Origin: Mesorhizobium sp. WSM3859
GTDB lineage: Bacteria > Pseudomonadota > Alphaproteobacteria > Rhizobiales > Rhizobiaceae
Assembly (NCBI RefSeq): GCF_002295065.1
Contig: NZ_NSGG01000004.1
Span: 310,001-374,000 of the forward strand
DNA length: 64,000 bases
Direction of reading: 5' to 3'
Shown here: positions 1 through 8,766 of the stretch, piece after piece
Layout: the number at the start of each line of letters is the position of its first letter
Position numbering within the stretch: position 1 is the first letter of the stretch
Translations under genes and position numbers: made by a program
The notes under the pieces: model-generated
What the model saw: only the letters and a program-made list of their open reading frames with translations
Database searches by the model: none
What the model was told of the DNA's origin: nothing

Positions 1-1227
1 CTTCGCTTGCGGGATGCCGGGGCCCTCGTCGCGGATCGAGAGCGTGATCGTGTCGCCTGTTCGCCGCACGCCGAGATGCGCTTTCTTGCCGTAAGTCACC
101 GCGTTCTGGATGAGATTGGTGATGCAGCGGCGCAGCGCCACCGGCCGCGCGATGCAGATCAGGCCGCGCGAAGGCATCGCGTCCTCGTCGAAGGACGCGT
201 CCTCGAAAGAGTCCGCGACCGATTCCACCAGCGACCAGAAATCGATCCGCTCGGCCTTTTCCTCCGTCACCTCGAATTTGGCGAAATCGATGACAGAGCT
301 CGCGATGCTTTCGATGTCGGCGAGGTCGTGCGCAAGCGCATCTCGGGCGGGCGACCTGCGCAATAGCTCGAGGCGCAGGCGCATGCGGGTCAGCGGCGTG
401 CGCAGGTCATGCGCCAGCGCCGCCGCGAGGTGCTCGCGGTCCTCGACATAGTCGCGCAGGCGCATCTGCATGGCGTTGATCGCCTTTGCCGCGGCGCGGA
501 TCTCGCGGCTGCCACTCTCTGAGATCGGCGGGCTTTTCAGGTCGTTGCCGATCCGCGTCACCGCCGTTTCCATTATCCGGTAAGGCGCGGTCAGCCGGCG
601 CAACGACCAGATCGACATGATCACGATCAAACCGGCGATCAGCGAGTAGAGCGGCAGGCTGTCGAGGCTCAGAATCGGCCCCGCCGGCGTGATCGGTTCC
701 GTGAAATTCAACCACTGCCCGTCGGAAAAACGCAACGACGCCGTCAGCTTGTCGCTCTGCGCGAAATCCGCGGCGAGGACCAGAAGGTCGCGCTCGACCT
801 GGCCGACATCCTTGTTCACCGCCTGACCGTCCGGGACGTCGGCCTCCTGGGTGGCCGGATCGCGCCGCACGCGCGCGTCGGTGATGCCGAATTTCGACAG
901 GCGCCCGACCAGGATGTCCTCCAACTCGGCCAGTTGATCATCGCCGGCGATCGAGGAGGTGACGGCGGGCGTGTCCGAAACCGTCAGCGCATAGGTCGAG
1001 TTGAACAGGCCGGACGCGGTCGCCTTGCGCTCTTCGGGCGTGGCGTCATGCATCAGCTGCACGAGCGAATAGGCGCGGTCGTTCAACCGGTAGAGATCGA
1101 CGACACTGTTGGCCGCGGCGCGGTCACGCGCCACGATGTAAAGCGTCGCCACCTGGCTGAGCATGAGGCCGGCGATGACGATGAGCAGCACCCAGGCAGG
1201 CAGGGTCTGCGGCAGGAAGCGTCTCAT
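1..1227 (-). CDS. Sensor histidine kinase (C-terminus cut by window edge)
   Basis: Inner-membrane sensor kinase that should phosphorylate the response regulator encoded immediately upstream. Visible in order: a membrane segment (~10-32), a periplasmic sensor of about 155 residues that I do not recognise, a second membrane segment (~191-208), a HAMP-like linker, the H-box AHDLRTPLTR with His273, the N-box NLIQNAVTYG (~371) and the first ATP-lid box DEGPGIP (~400). The reading frame runs off the left edge after 409 residues, so the last ATPase box is not seen. Its ATG overlaps the TGA of the regulator (ATGA), which implies translational coupling. The signal sensed is unknown. Confidence 0.9.
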   Translation of the reverse strand, partial: MRRFLPQTLPAWVLLIVIAGLMLSQVATLYIVARDRAAANSVVDLYRLNDRAYSLVQLMHDATPEERKATASGLFNSTYALTVSDTPAVTSSIAGDDQLAELEDILVGRLSKFGITDARVRRDPATQEADVPDGQAVNKDVGQVERDLLVLAADFAQSDKLTASLRFSDGQWLNFTEPITPAGPILSLDSLPLYSLIAGLIVIMSIWSLRRLTAPYRIMETAVTRIGNDLKSPPISESGSREIRAAAKAINAMQMRLRDYVEDREHLAAALAHDLRTPLTRMRLRLELLRRSPARDALAHDLADIESIASSVIDFAKFEVTEEKAERIDFWSLVESVADSFEDASFDEDAMPSRGLICIARPVALRRCITNLIQNAVTYGKKAHLGVRRTGDTITLSIRDEGPGIPQAK

Positions 1228-1940
1228 TCGGACGTTGTCTCGGGCAGGAACTGATAGCCGCCGCTGCGCACCGTCAGGATCAGTTTCGGCGTCTTCGGAT
1301 CGTCTTCCATCTTGCGGCGCAGGCGGCTCACCAGAATGTCGACGCTGCGGTCGAAGCTGTAGCCCGTGTCGCCGCCGGAAAGCTCGATCAGCTGCTCGCG
1401 GGTCAGCACGCGTCCTGCGCTCTTCACGAGGGTCTGCAACAGGTTGAACTCGGCCATAGTCAGCTCTACCCGCACATCGTCGGGGGCCGTCAGGCGGCGG
1501 CGGGCGCAGTCCATCGTCCAGCCGGCGAAGCGGTATATCTGCTTGGCGACGGGGCGGCGCGGCTCGGCGCTGCCGTTACGCCTTAGCACGGCGCGGATGC
1601 GGGCCAGAAGCTCGCGCGGATCGAAGGGCTTGGGCACATAGTCGTCGGCGCCCATCTCGAGACCCACAACGCGGTCGGTCGTCTCGGTGACCGCGGTCAG
1701 CATGATGATCGGCGTGGTGTAGTTGGCACGGATCTCGCGGCAAAGCTCAAGTCCGCTCTTTCCGGGCAGCATCACGTCGAGAACGATCAGGTCCACCGGT
1801 GTCCGGCGCAGGACCGCCTCCATCTCGGTGCCGTCGCCGGCCACCGTCGTGTGCAGTCCGCGCTTCTGGAAGAACTCCTGCAGCAGGTCGCGTATGCCCT
1901 TGTCGTCGTCGACGATCAGTATGTGTGCGTCCGATTTCAC
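1224..1940 (-). CDS. OmpR-family response regulator
   Basis: Two-domain transcriptional regulator of 238 residues. The receiver domain (1-120) has the acidic pocket VDDD at 10-13, the phospho-acceptor Asp55 in LIVLDVMLPG, the switch region MLTAVTETTD and the conserved Lys of PKPFDP. A winged-helix DNA-binding domain follows, ending in the typical VRSGGYQF. It is the first gene of a two-gene operon with the kinase. A pair of identical direct repeats spaced 11 bp apart lies about 110 bp upstream (2050-2071), in the shared region with the divergent gene at 2179, and could be its operator. The regulon is unknown. Confidence 0.92.
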   Translation of the reverse strand: MKSDAHILIVDDDKGIRDLLQEFFQKRGLHTTVAGDGTEMEAVLRRTPVDLIVLDVMLPGKSGLELCREIRANYTTPIIMLTAVTETTDRVVGLEMGADDYVPKPFDPRELLARIRAVLRRNGSAEPRRPVAKQIYRFAGWTMDCARRRLTAPDDVRVELTMAEFNLLQTLVKSAGRVLTREQLIELSGGDTGYSFDRSVDILVSRLRRKMEDDPKTPKLILTVRSGGYQFLPETTSE

Positions 1941-2049
1941 TCGAAACCTATGATTCTGTAAGCCGGGCGTCCCTTCGGCGATCTCTCACACGATAGAATT
2001 CGGGCCATATCTTGGCCAGAGGTCGCGATCTCCGCCCCAGCCGGATTCC

Positions 2050-2071
2050 CCAGAAACAATCCAGAAACAAA
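2050..2071. promoter_or_regulatory. Candidate OmpR-type operator (11-bp phased direct repeat)
   Basis: CCAGAAACAAT is followed directly by CCAGAAACAAA, a perfect 10-base direct repeat with an 11-bp period. OmpR/PhoB-family regulators usually bind as head-to-tail dimers on half-sites about 11 bp apart. The position between the divergent response-regulator gene (start 1940) and the exported-protein gene (start 2179) fits an operator for either. Function is inferred. Confidence 0.5.
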
Positions 2072-2178
2072 ATTCTACAGTCGGGAAAAACTGGTGAAAA
2101 ATTTCAAGGTCATAACCGGTGCCGTGGCGGTCAGGTCATCGGCTGCGACGCAAGTTTCCGGAGTAACGGACGAGACCA

Positions 2179-2484
2179 ATGCAGAGGTTCTGGATCAGCG
2201 TGATGGGTGCTTTGCTCAGCATATCGCTCATCACCGCCGCGGCCGGCGCCTCAACCGCAAAGGTCGCGCCACCGCTCACCCGGACCGAGCGCTGCACCAA
2301 TCTGAGCCGTCAGGTTGACGAAGCCCTCGAAACCCATGCCGCGGCAACGCAGGTCACCGCGGCGAAAGCACTGCAAAGAAAGGGAAACCGGTTCTGCGCC
2401 AACAAGAAACAGGCACAGGGAATCCGGATGCTCGCAAACGCTTTGAAGCTGCTTGGAGTGACGCCGATCGATCCCGTTCAGTGA
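2179..2484 (+). CDS. Small exported protein of unknown function
   Basis: I do not recognise the family. The 101-residue product starts with a signal peptide (hydrophobic stretch ~6-20 ending in AAAGAS) and continues as a mature, mainly helical protein of about 78 residues with two cysteines (in RCTNLS and RFCANK), which could form a disulfide in the periplasm. It lies divergent from the two-component regulator and 37 bp before another small exported protein. The candidate OmpR-type site upstream suggests it may be a target of that system. The ATG has only a weak ribosome site, so the start is moderately certain. Confidence 0.6.
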   Translation: MQRFWISVMGALLSISLITAAAGASTAKVAPPLTRTERCTNLSRQVDEALETHAAATQVTAAKALQRKGNRFCANKKQAQGIRMLANALKLLGVTPIDPVQ

Positions 2485-2521
2485 CGCTCATCCAGATCTG
2501 CAAGAAAAAGGAAATGAAGCC

Positions 2522-2758
2522 ATGAAGAAGTCCATCCTCTCCGCCCTCGGCCTCGGTGTTGCTCTCGCTTTCGCGATGCCGGCTCTCGGCAACGCCGCCG
2601 CCACCACGACCGCCGCCCCGGCTGCCTCGACGACCACGACCGCCCCGGCCGATGCCACGGCCAAGCCGGTGAAGAAAGTCGCGGCCAAGAAGCACAAGAA
2701 GGCCCCCACGAAGAAGGTCGTCAAGAAGACCGAGAAGAAGGACGCTCCGAAGACCTGA
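2522..2758 (+). CDS. Small secreted Ala/Thr/Lys-rich protein
   Basis: A 78-residue protein with a clear signal peptide (cleavage probably after ALGNA, ~residue 25). The mature part is low complexity: Ala/Thr-rich (TTTAAPAASTTTTAPA) then strongly basic (KKVAAKKHKKAP, KKVVKKTEKK). This pattern is like acid-shock-type (Asr-like) periplasmic proteins, which are thought to act as basic buffers or chaperones, but that analogy is by composition only. The ribosome site AAGGAAATGAAGCC precedes the ATG. It follows the previous exported-protein gene in the same direction. Confidence 0.65.
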   Translation: MKKSILSALGLGVALAFAMPALGNAAATTTAAPAASTTTTAPADATAKPVKKVAAKKHKKAPTKKVVKKTEKKDAPKT

Positions 2759-2899
2759 TCCAGGCTTCGGCATTCCATCTTACAAAGCCGCTCCGGCTCA
2801 AGCCGGGGCGGCTTACGCGCGACGGAAGCCTTCTCAATCGGCAGTTTCCGCCACACACGCTTAACTTGATTGCAATGCCGGTGCTGTAGGACAATCCGC

Positions 2900-3229
2900 A
2901 TGAAGAAGCGGTTTTCGTCCCGGATGCGTTCGCTGACACTCGGCGGCCTGATCGTCACCGCGGCCGTGCGATCGTTGATCATCTTTACCGCAAGCCCTGT
3001 GCCGGATCCCGCCAGCGGCAGGACCGAGCCCGAGCTCTTTGCTCCGCTGATCTCTTCAAGCTTCGACTACATCACGCCGACGCAGTCGTGGATTCTGCTC
3101 GTGCTGACCGGCATAACCCTGGTCGGCTTCGCCGCCTGGATGATCACGGCATTCATGGAGCGTGGTTCCCGCATGGATGATGGCGGCTCCGGCAGGTCCG
3201 GCACAACAATGCGTCGGCAGGGCCGTTGA
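2900..3229 (+). CDS. Small membrane protein of unknown function
   Basis: A 109-residue product with two likely membrane helices (~13-32 and ~63-85), an intervening loop rich in Pro and Ser, and a basic, glycine-rich tail. No family recognised. I chose the ATG at 2900 because AGGACA lies about 8 bases upstream; an in-frame extension to 2870 exists but has no obvious ribosome site. It stands alone between the small secreted gene and the ClpS gene. Confidence 0.5.
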   Translation: MKKRFSSRMRSLTLGGLIVTAAVRSLIIFTASPVPDPASGRTEPELFAPLISSSFDYITPTQSWILLVLTGITLVGFAAWMITAFMERGSRMDDGGSGRSGTTMRRQGR

Positions 3230-3303
3230 ACCGTAAACAACGCTCTCCCACATAAGGCCGAGCGCTCGCCCGCCACCACGGCGGCAAATGGGTTAAGCTC
3301 CGC

Positions 3304-3346
3304 GCAATTGCGGACGGAAAACCGCGAGCACTCTTCCTGGAATTGC
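3304..3346. repeat. Dispersed palindromic repeat, GCAATT family, copy A
   Basis: GCAATTGCGGACGGAAAACC opens the element and TTCCTGGAATTGC closes it; the ends can pair as a stem. The same pattern recurs at 13463, 18359 and 36758, with a divergent copy at 15726 and half copies at 15911 and 56946, always outside genes. This copy lies just upstream of the ClpS start. Confidence 0.75.
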
Positions 3347-3370
3347 CTGGTTCCCAACTGGCGGACGCCG

Positions 3371-3676
3371 ATGCCTGAAACAGTCCTCAAACCGCGCACC
3401 AAGACGCAGCCGAAAACAGAGCGGCCAAAGCTCTACAAGGTCATCCTGATCAATGACGATTTCACGCCGCGCGAATTCGTCGTCACTGTGCTCAAAGGCG
3501 AGTTCAAGCTCAGCGAGGACCAGGCGCATCGTGTGATGATCACGGCGCATACGCGCGGCGTCTGCGTGGTCGCGGTGTTCACCAAGGATGTCGCCGAAAC
3601 CAAGGCGACGCGGGCGACTGACGCCGGCAAGGCCAAGGGCTATCCGCTGCTGTTCACCGTCGAACCGGAAGAGTAG
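3371..3676 (+). CDS. clpS: ATP-dependent Clp protease adaptor ClpS (ClpS2-type)
   Basis: Adaptor that delivers N-degron substrates to ClpA for degradation by ClpAP. The 101-residue protein has the ClpS core: a flexible basic N-tail, the LYKVILINDDFTPREFV strand-loop containing the conserved Asn-Asp-Asp, and the AETKA helix. Several positions depart from standard ClpS (TAHTRGVCVVAVFTKD in place of the usual HNHGVGECGVFTYE region), which resembles the second paralog, ClpS2, found in rhizobia and Agrobacterium. ClpA is not next to it. I chose the ATG at 3371, the start of the conserved tail. An altered substrate set is inferred. Confidence 0.88.
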   Translation: MPETVLKPRTKTQPKTERPKLYKVILINDDFTPREFVVTVLKGEFKLSEDQAHRVMITAHTRGVCVVAVFTKDVAETKATRATDAGKAKGYPLLFTVEPEE

Positions 3677-3690
3677 GGGCAGGCGCCTTT

Positions 3691-3848
3691 CCTTCTCCCC
3701 TTGCTGGAGAAGGTGGATCGGCGCGCAGCGCCGAGACGGATGAGATGTGTTCCAGCTTGGCGCCAAGCTTACCCCTCACCGGATTGCCAGCCGATTTGTG
3801 AAAGACAAATCGGGGCAATCCGACCTCTCCCACAACAAGGGGAGAGGT
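3691..3848. repeat. RIME-like mosaic palindromic element, copy 1
   Basis: A ~158-bp element holding three successive hairpins: CCTTCTCC...GGAGAAGG, CGATTTG...CAAATCG nested in GGATTGC...GCAATCC, and CCTCTCCC...GGGGAGAGG. A near-identical element occurs at 62528-62682, with substitutions mainly in the loops. Both sit between genes. The structure resembles the intergenic mosaic elements known from rhizobia. It lies at the 3' end of both clpS and the converging membrane-protein gene, so it may also act as a transcription barrier. Confidence 0.8.
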
Positions 3849-3855
3849 AAGAAAC

Positions 3856-5943
3856 TCACCGCCCCTCGCGATACCACATCGAGCCGATGGCGAGCAGCAG
3901 GAGGCCGAGGCCGAGGAAGCCGCCGAACAGCGGCACGCGCGACACGGCCTTCAGGGTGCTGTCGTCGGTGGTGCGCAGGCCGATCCAGTCGTCACCCGAA
4001 GCCGCCGCCGAGGAGCGGACCGGCACGATCGAGGGCAGCGTCACGCCGCCGGCGAGATTTGCGAGGGTGGATGACGGGGCCAGCCGCCGAACGCTGCCGC
4101 CGGTCGCTTCGGCCGGTGCCTTCAGCCGATCCTCGGTCGAGATCACGTCGGAGAACTCCGGCGCGTTGATCGGGCCAACATGGGCAAGCGCGGTGAGATC
4201 GCCATTGCCGATCTGGTATAGGCCGATCTCGCTGGTCCGCAGGCTGCCGGTGAAGGTGCCGGGCTCGGCTTTCTCGAGCTTCACCGTCACCGTCTTGCCT
4301 GACGGCGTGATCACCTGAGCGGGACCCGGATCGTCGCTCATCGTCTGGCGTCGGATTTCAAGCATCATGCCACGGCCGTCGGCGGTCAGCCGTTCCTCTT
4401 CCAGCTCCGGCTCCTTCATCAGCCAATGGGCGATGCGCCGGTAGAGCTGGACATGCGGGCCGCCGCCTTCGAAACCGCGCGCCCACAGCCACCCCTGGTC
4501 GGAGAGCAGCATGCCGACACGGCCTTCACCCTTGCGGTCGAGCAGGAGCAGCGGCCGGTCGTCGGCGCCCTTCATCACCACTTCGCCTTCCGGATTCTTG
4601 ACGCCTATGGTGCGGAACCAGCGGCTCCAATGCGGCGGCTCGCTCGCCGAGCCGTCGAGCCCACGCGTCACCGGATGGCGCTGGCCGAGATCGGTCAGGC
4701 GCGGATAGAAGGCCTTGTCCACCACTTCGCCGGTCGGCATGGCCGGCAGCGCGGCGTTGAGCGGCGTGCGGGCGATGGAGTTCTCGCCGGCATATTCGGG
4801 ACCCGCGGCAATCAGCAGCGCGCCGCCCTTTTCGACATATTCGGAGATGTAGTCGTAATAGAGGATCGGCAGTACGTCGCGGTGCTGGTAGCGGTCGAAG
4901 ATGATCAGGTCGAAATCCTTGATCTTCTCAACGAACAGCTCGCGCGTCGGGAAAGCGATCAGCGACAGCTCGTTGATCGGCGTGCCGTCCTGCTTTTCCG
5001 GCGGGCGCAGAATGGTGAAGTGGACGAGATCGACCGACGCGTCCGACTTCAAAAGGTTGCGCCAGGTGCGCTCGCCGGCATGCGGCTCGCCGGAGACCAA
5101 GAGCACGCGCAGGTTCTCACGGATGCCGTCGACCAGGGCGATCGCCCAGTTGTTGGCGTCCGTCAACTCGCCGGGCTCGCGGTCGATGCCGAGCTGGACG
5201 ATGTTGCGGCCGGCATTGGGAATGGTGATCGAGAGCTTCATCGGCTGGCCGACGGTCGCGTGCTCGACCGAGACCTGCTCGCCATTGACCGAGACCCGCA
5301 CATCCACCGGAGCGCCATTGCCTTCCGTCGAAATGACGCGGTAGGTCATGTCGAGCGGCTTGCCGACGAGGCCGAAGCGCGGCGCGTTCTCGAAGCGGAT
5401 GCGGCGGTCCTTCTCATGCTCGCTGCCGGTAATCAGCGCATGCAGCGGCGCGTTGAATTCCGGCGTTCCGCCGGGTGCGTCATGCACCTCGCCGTCGGTG
5501 ATCATGATCGCGCCGCCGATGCGCGATGGCGGCACGTCGCGGAAGGTGCCCTCCAACGCGCTGAACAGCCTGGTTTCGGTGCGTTCGTCGGCGGCTTCGG
5601 ACTTGCCGGCCTCGACGACGCGGACATCGAATTGCTTGAAGCGGCCGAGACGCTCCTGCATCCCGGCCAGCGCCTCGTCGGTCTGCTTGCTGCGGTCGCC
5701 GATACCCTGGCTCTGGCTGCGGTCGACGATAAGCGCAACGACGCTTTTCAGCGCCTCGCGCTCCTCGGCCAGGAACACCGGGTTGAGCAAAGCCGCGGCA
5801 AGGGCGAGCAGCGCGATGAAGCGCAATGTCGAGCCGCGCTGGCGGAACCACAGGCCGACCAGCGCCAACAGCAGCAACGGCACGAAGAGCAGGCCGAAGA
5901 GCGGCCACGAGACGAGCGGTTCGAAGGAGATCGACCAGTTCAT
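3856..5943 (-). CDS. Large membrane protein with VWA-like and GATase-like domains
   Basis: Last gene of a MoxR-DUF58-DUF4159 operon. The 695-residue product has two N-terminal membrane segments (~10-32 and ~38-58), a degenerate von Willebrand A-like region (ALIVDRSQSQ around 70 and IMITDGEVHD around 150), an extracytoplasmic beta-rich section, a class I glutamine-amidotransferase-like fold (GGALLIAAGPEYAG ~375) without an obvious catalytic triad, and a C-terminal anchor (~670-690) ending WYREGR. VWA domains usually bind metal and protein partners, and MoxR ATPases are thought to be chaperones for such proteins. A cell-envelope or assembly role is inferred; the exact task is unknown. Confidence 0.75.
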   Translation of the reverse strand: MNWSISFEPLVSWPLFGLLFVPLLLLALVGLWFRQRGSTLRFIALLALAAALLNPVFLAEEREALKSVVALIVDRSQSQGIGDRSKQTDEALAGMQERLGRFKQFDVRVVEAGKSEAADERTETRLFSALEGTFRDVPPSRIGGAIMITDGEVHDAPGGTPEFNAPLHALITGSEHEKDRRIRFENAPRFGLVGKPLDMTYRVISTEGNGAPVDVRVSVNGEQVSVEHATVGQPMKLSITIPNAGRNIVQLGIDREPGELTDANNWAIALVDGIRENLRVLLVSGEPHAGERTWRNLLKSDASVDLVHFTILRPPEKQDGTPINELSLIAFPTRELFVEKIKDFDLIIFDRYQHRDVLPILYYDYISEYVEKGGALLIAAGPEYAGENSIARTPLNAALPAMPTGEVVDKAFYPRLTDLGQRHPVTRGLDGSASEPPHWSRWFRTIGVKNPEGEVVMKGADDRPLLLLDRKGEGRVGMLLSDQGWLWARGFEGGGPHVQLYRRIAHWLMKEPELEEERLTADGRGMMLEIRRQTMSDDPGPAQVITPSGKTVTVKLEKAEPGTFTGSLRTSEIGLYQIGNGDLTALAHVGPINAPEFSDVISTEDRLKAPAEATGGSVRRLAPSSTLANLAGGVTLPSIVPVRSSAAASGDDWIGLRTTDDSTLKAVSRVPLFGGFLGLGLLLLAIGSMWYREGR

Positions 5944-5946
5944 GAC

Positions 5947-8766
5947 CTACTGCCCCAGCCGTTCGAGCAGCACGGGTACGTGCACCTGGTCGGATTTGTA
6001 ATTGCCGGTCAGCATGTACATCATGATGTTGACGCCAGCGCGTAGCGCGTAGACGCGCTGCATCGGGTCCGGCGGCACGGTCGGCAGCATCGGATCGCCG
6101 TTCTCGTCGACCGCCCAGGCGCCGGCGAAATCATTGGCGGTGATCATGATCGGCGAGACGCCGTCGCCGGTGCGCACGGGACGGTTCTCGGTGTTGCTGG
6201 CGTCGAGCGAGGCCTCGACCCAGAGCGGGCTGCCGCTGAAGCGGCCGGGGAACTCCGGAAGGATGAAGAAGGATTTGGTCAGCACGTGGTCCGACGGCAC
6301 CGGTTCCAGCGGTGGCACGTTGAGATTGGCGAGGATGTCGCGCAGCCGCTCGGTCGCCGGGCTCGCCGAGCCGGCGCCGATGCCGTTGGAGAACTGGTCG
6401 CGCGTGTCGAACAGGACCGTGCCGCCCTGCTGCATATAGGCATCGATGCGGGCGATCGCCGCCTGGCTGGGCATCGGCGCCGAGGCGTCGATCGGCCAAT
6501 AGATCAGAGGAAAGAAGGACAGCTCGTCCTTGGCGATGTCGACGCCGGCGGGCGGGCCGGGCTCGAGCGCGGTCTTCTCGATCAGGAAACGGGTCAGGCC
6601 TTCAAGGCCGGCACGGCTGATCGAATCGACGCCGGGCTCGCCGGTGATGACATAGGCGATGCGGGTTTTCGAAATGTCGTCGATCGCCTGGGCGTCGCCT
6701 GGCTTCGAATCGTCGGCGCGGGCGAGATCGGCGTGGCCGATGAGGCCGCCCAGCACGACCAGAACGGCGGCTGTGGTCGCCACGGCCGTGCGGCGCGGCC
6801 GGCGCGCCAGCAGGCCGCCCATCCAGAACACGGCCAAGGTGTCGAGCGCCATCAACAGGAGCGCGACGGCGACCAGCGGGCCCTTGAGGTTCTCCGACTC
6901 GTCGAAGGCATAGGGGATGGCGCTCACCGGCAGCGAAACCTGTGGGCGCACCAGCGGCGCGAAGGTGCTCGACGCATCGAGAAGATTATGCGCGAAGACG
7001 CCCGTCTCGGAGCCGTAAAGGCCGGGCGGGTTCTCCAGCGTCACCGGCAGCGGGCCGGCGCCGGGCACCAGCGGCCGGGAATCGGGCGAGGGCGGTGTGA
7101 GCATGCCGTCGGCGCCGATCATGCGGTAAGGTGCCAGCGACGCAGCGGTGGCTTCGGCATTGGCGATCGCCGCGCCCTGGTTGCGCGACAGCTGCACGAC
7201 GCGCCGCAGCATCTCGACAAAGGTGCCGGAGATCGGCAGGTTCGACCAGGTCGCCTCCGGCGTGACATGGAAGAGCACCAGCGTGCCCTTGTCCTTCTTC
7301 ATGCCCGTCACCAACGGCGTGCCGTCGGCAAGCGTGGCCCAGGTGCGCTCGACGATGTCGGGCGTCGGCTCGGCCAGAACCTGCCGGCTGACCGTCACCT
7401 CGGAGGGCGGGGAAAGGTCGGCGAAGGGACCGTTCTTCGGGAATTCGGTGACCGCCTGCGGCGTCGTCCAGGACAGCGCGCCGCCTAGCGCCCGCTCGCC
7501 GCTGCGCAACCGTACAGGCAAAAGGTCGTCGTCATTGCCGGCCGCGGCAAGACGCGGGCCGGCAAACCGCACCAGGGTGCCGCCCTTGTCGACCCAGTCG
7601 ACCAGCCGCTGCTTGACCTGCTCCGGGATGGTGCCGACATCGGCCATGATGATCATCGCCGGCTTCTGGTCGAGAAGCTGCGGAATGGCGTCGGCAAGGT
7701 CGGCGCTCGACGGCTCGACCAGATCGGCAAAAGGCTGGAGGGCGCGGCGGATATAGTAGAGCGGCGACAGAAGCGGCTGCGCCTGGTCGGCCTCGGTCTG
7801 CGACAGAAGGCCGACGCGGCGGCGTTTGGAGCTCTCGTCTAGGACGCGCACGGCGCCGGCCTGGTGCTCGCCGTCGAGCGCGATCGAGGCGAAGTCGTTG
7901 CGCAGCTCGAAGGGGACCGCCATCGTGGCCGTGGCGGTGGCTTCGCCGGGCGCAAAGGTCAGGGTCGCATCGGCGATACGGCGGCCCTTGTCGTCGAAGG
8001 CGCCGGCCGTGACCTGCGCAGGCGCCGGATCGCCCGGCGCGCGGATGGCGGTCAAGGCGAAGCCGTCGACCTGGTTGTCGGTGCCAATCAGGCCGGTCAG
8101 GGAGAGCCGGTCGGACGTGGCCCAGACCAGCCGCTTCGCGTTCTTTTCGAGCAGTGTCTTGAACGCGGCGTCGTCGCCTTTGGCGGCAAGGCCATCGGAG
8201 AGCACGGCAATGCTGGCACCGGGCAGGCGCTCCAGCGCGGCGGCGACGCGGGCGTAGACGGCCGGACGGTCAGTCGGAACCGGCCGCGGCTTGGCGGCGC
8301 GCAGATGGTCGAGCGCGGCCGAGGCATCGAAGGGGCCGATCTCGGCATTGGGCTTCTCGGCGGTGAAGGCGATGACGATCGGCACGCCGTTCGATCCGGC
8401 GTCGGCGATCAGCCGCTCGGCGGTGGCGACGCGCTTGCCCCAGTCGGCGGCGCTTGCCCAGCTGTTGTCGATGACAAGCGCCAGGGCGGAACCTTCCGCC
8501 GGCAGCCTTTCGCGCGGATTGAAGACCGGCTCGGCCAGCGCCATCACGACAAGCGCCGCCATGAGCAGCCGAAGCAGCGTCAGCCACCACGGGCTTTGCT
8601 GCGGGGTTTCCTCGCGTCTGAGGACCCGGGCCAGGATTTTCAACGGCGGAAAAACTTCCGTCTGCGGCTTGGGCGGGGTGAGCCTGAGCAGCCACCAGAT
8701 CACAGGCAGCGCCAAGAGGCCCCACAGAACCATCGGCGCCCCGAAGGAAAGCGGCAGCCAGCTCAT
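5947..8766 (-). CDS. DUF4159 domain-containing membrane protein with BatA-like N-terminus
   Basis: A 939-residue protein. It begins with a BatA-type membrane domain (MSWLPLSFGAPMVLWG then two helices), followed by a VWA-like stretch (LALVIDNSWASA) and a GATase-like segment (GTLVRFAGPRLAAAG). A membrane region near 640-700 follows. A C-terminal DUF4159 domain ends the protein, with AYVITGEPGVDSIS, FFPLIYWPID and GGTVLFDTRDQF. The start at 8766 is chosen because it overlaps the TGA of the DUF58 gene (ATGA). Only three bases separate its stop from the start of the next gene. Operon context implies a membrane complex served by the MoxR ATPase; the substrate is unknown. Confidence 0.85.
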   Translation of the reverse strand: MSWLPLSFGAPMVLWGLLALPVIWWLLRLTPPKPQTEVFPPLKILARVLRREETPQQSPWWLTLLRLLMAALVVMALAEPVFNPRERLPAEGSALALVIDNSWASAADWGKRVATAERLIADAGSNGVPIVIAFTAEKPNAEIGPFDASAALDHLRAAKPRPVPTDRPAVYARVAAALERLPGASIAVLSDGLAAKGDDAAFKTLLEKNAKRLVWATSDRLSLTGLIGTDNQVDGFALTAIRAPGDPAPAQVTAGAFDDKGRRIADATLTFAPGEATATATMAVPFELRNDFASIALDGEHQAGAVRVLDESSKRRRVGLLSQTEADQAQPLLSPLYYIRRALQPFADLVEPSSADLADAIPQLLDQKPAMIIMADVGTIPEQVKQRLVDWVDKGGTLVRFAGPRLAAAGNDDDLLPVRLRSGERALGGALSWTTPQAVTEFPKNGPFADLSPPSEVTVSRQVLAEPTPDIVERTWATLADGTPLVTGMKKDKGTLVLFHVTPEATWSNLPISGTFVEMLRRVVQLSRNQGAAIANAEATAASLAPYRMIGADGMLTPPSPDSRPLVPGAGPLPVTLENPPGLYGSETGVFAHNLLDASSTFAPLVRPQVSLPVSAIPYAFDESENLKGPLVAVALLLMALDTLAVFWMGGLLARRPRRTAVATTAAVLVVLGGLIGHADLARADDSKPGDAQAIDDISKTRIAYVITGEPGVDSISRAGLEGLTRFLIEKTALEPGPPAGVDIAKDELSFFPLIYWPIDASAPMPSQAAIARIDAYMQQGGTVLFDTRDQFSNGIGAGSASPATERLRDILANLNVPPLEPVPSDHVLTKSFFILPEFPGRFSGSPLWVEASLDASNTENRPVRTGDGVSPIMITANDFAGAWAVDENGDPMLPTVPPDPMQRVYALRAGVNIMMYMLTGNYKSDQVHVPVLLERLGQ

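Noticed and set aside
4426..6045. A 539-codon open frame on the + strand
   Set aside because: It is antisense to the VWA-like membrane gene, is rich in Arg/Asp/Ala/His as antisense frames in GC-rich DNA are, and shows no motifs.
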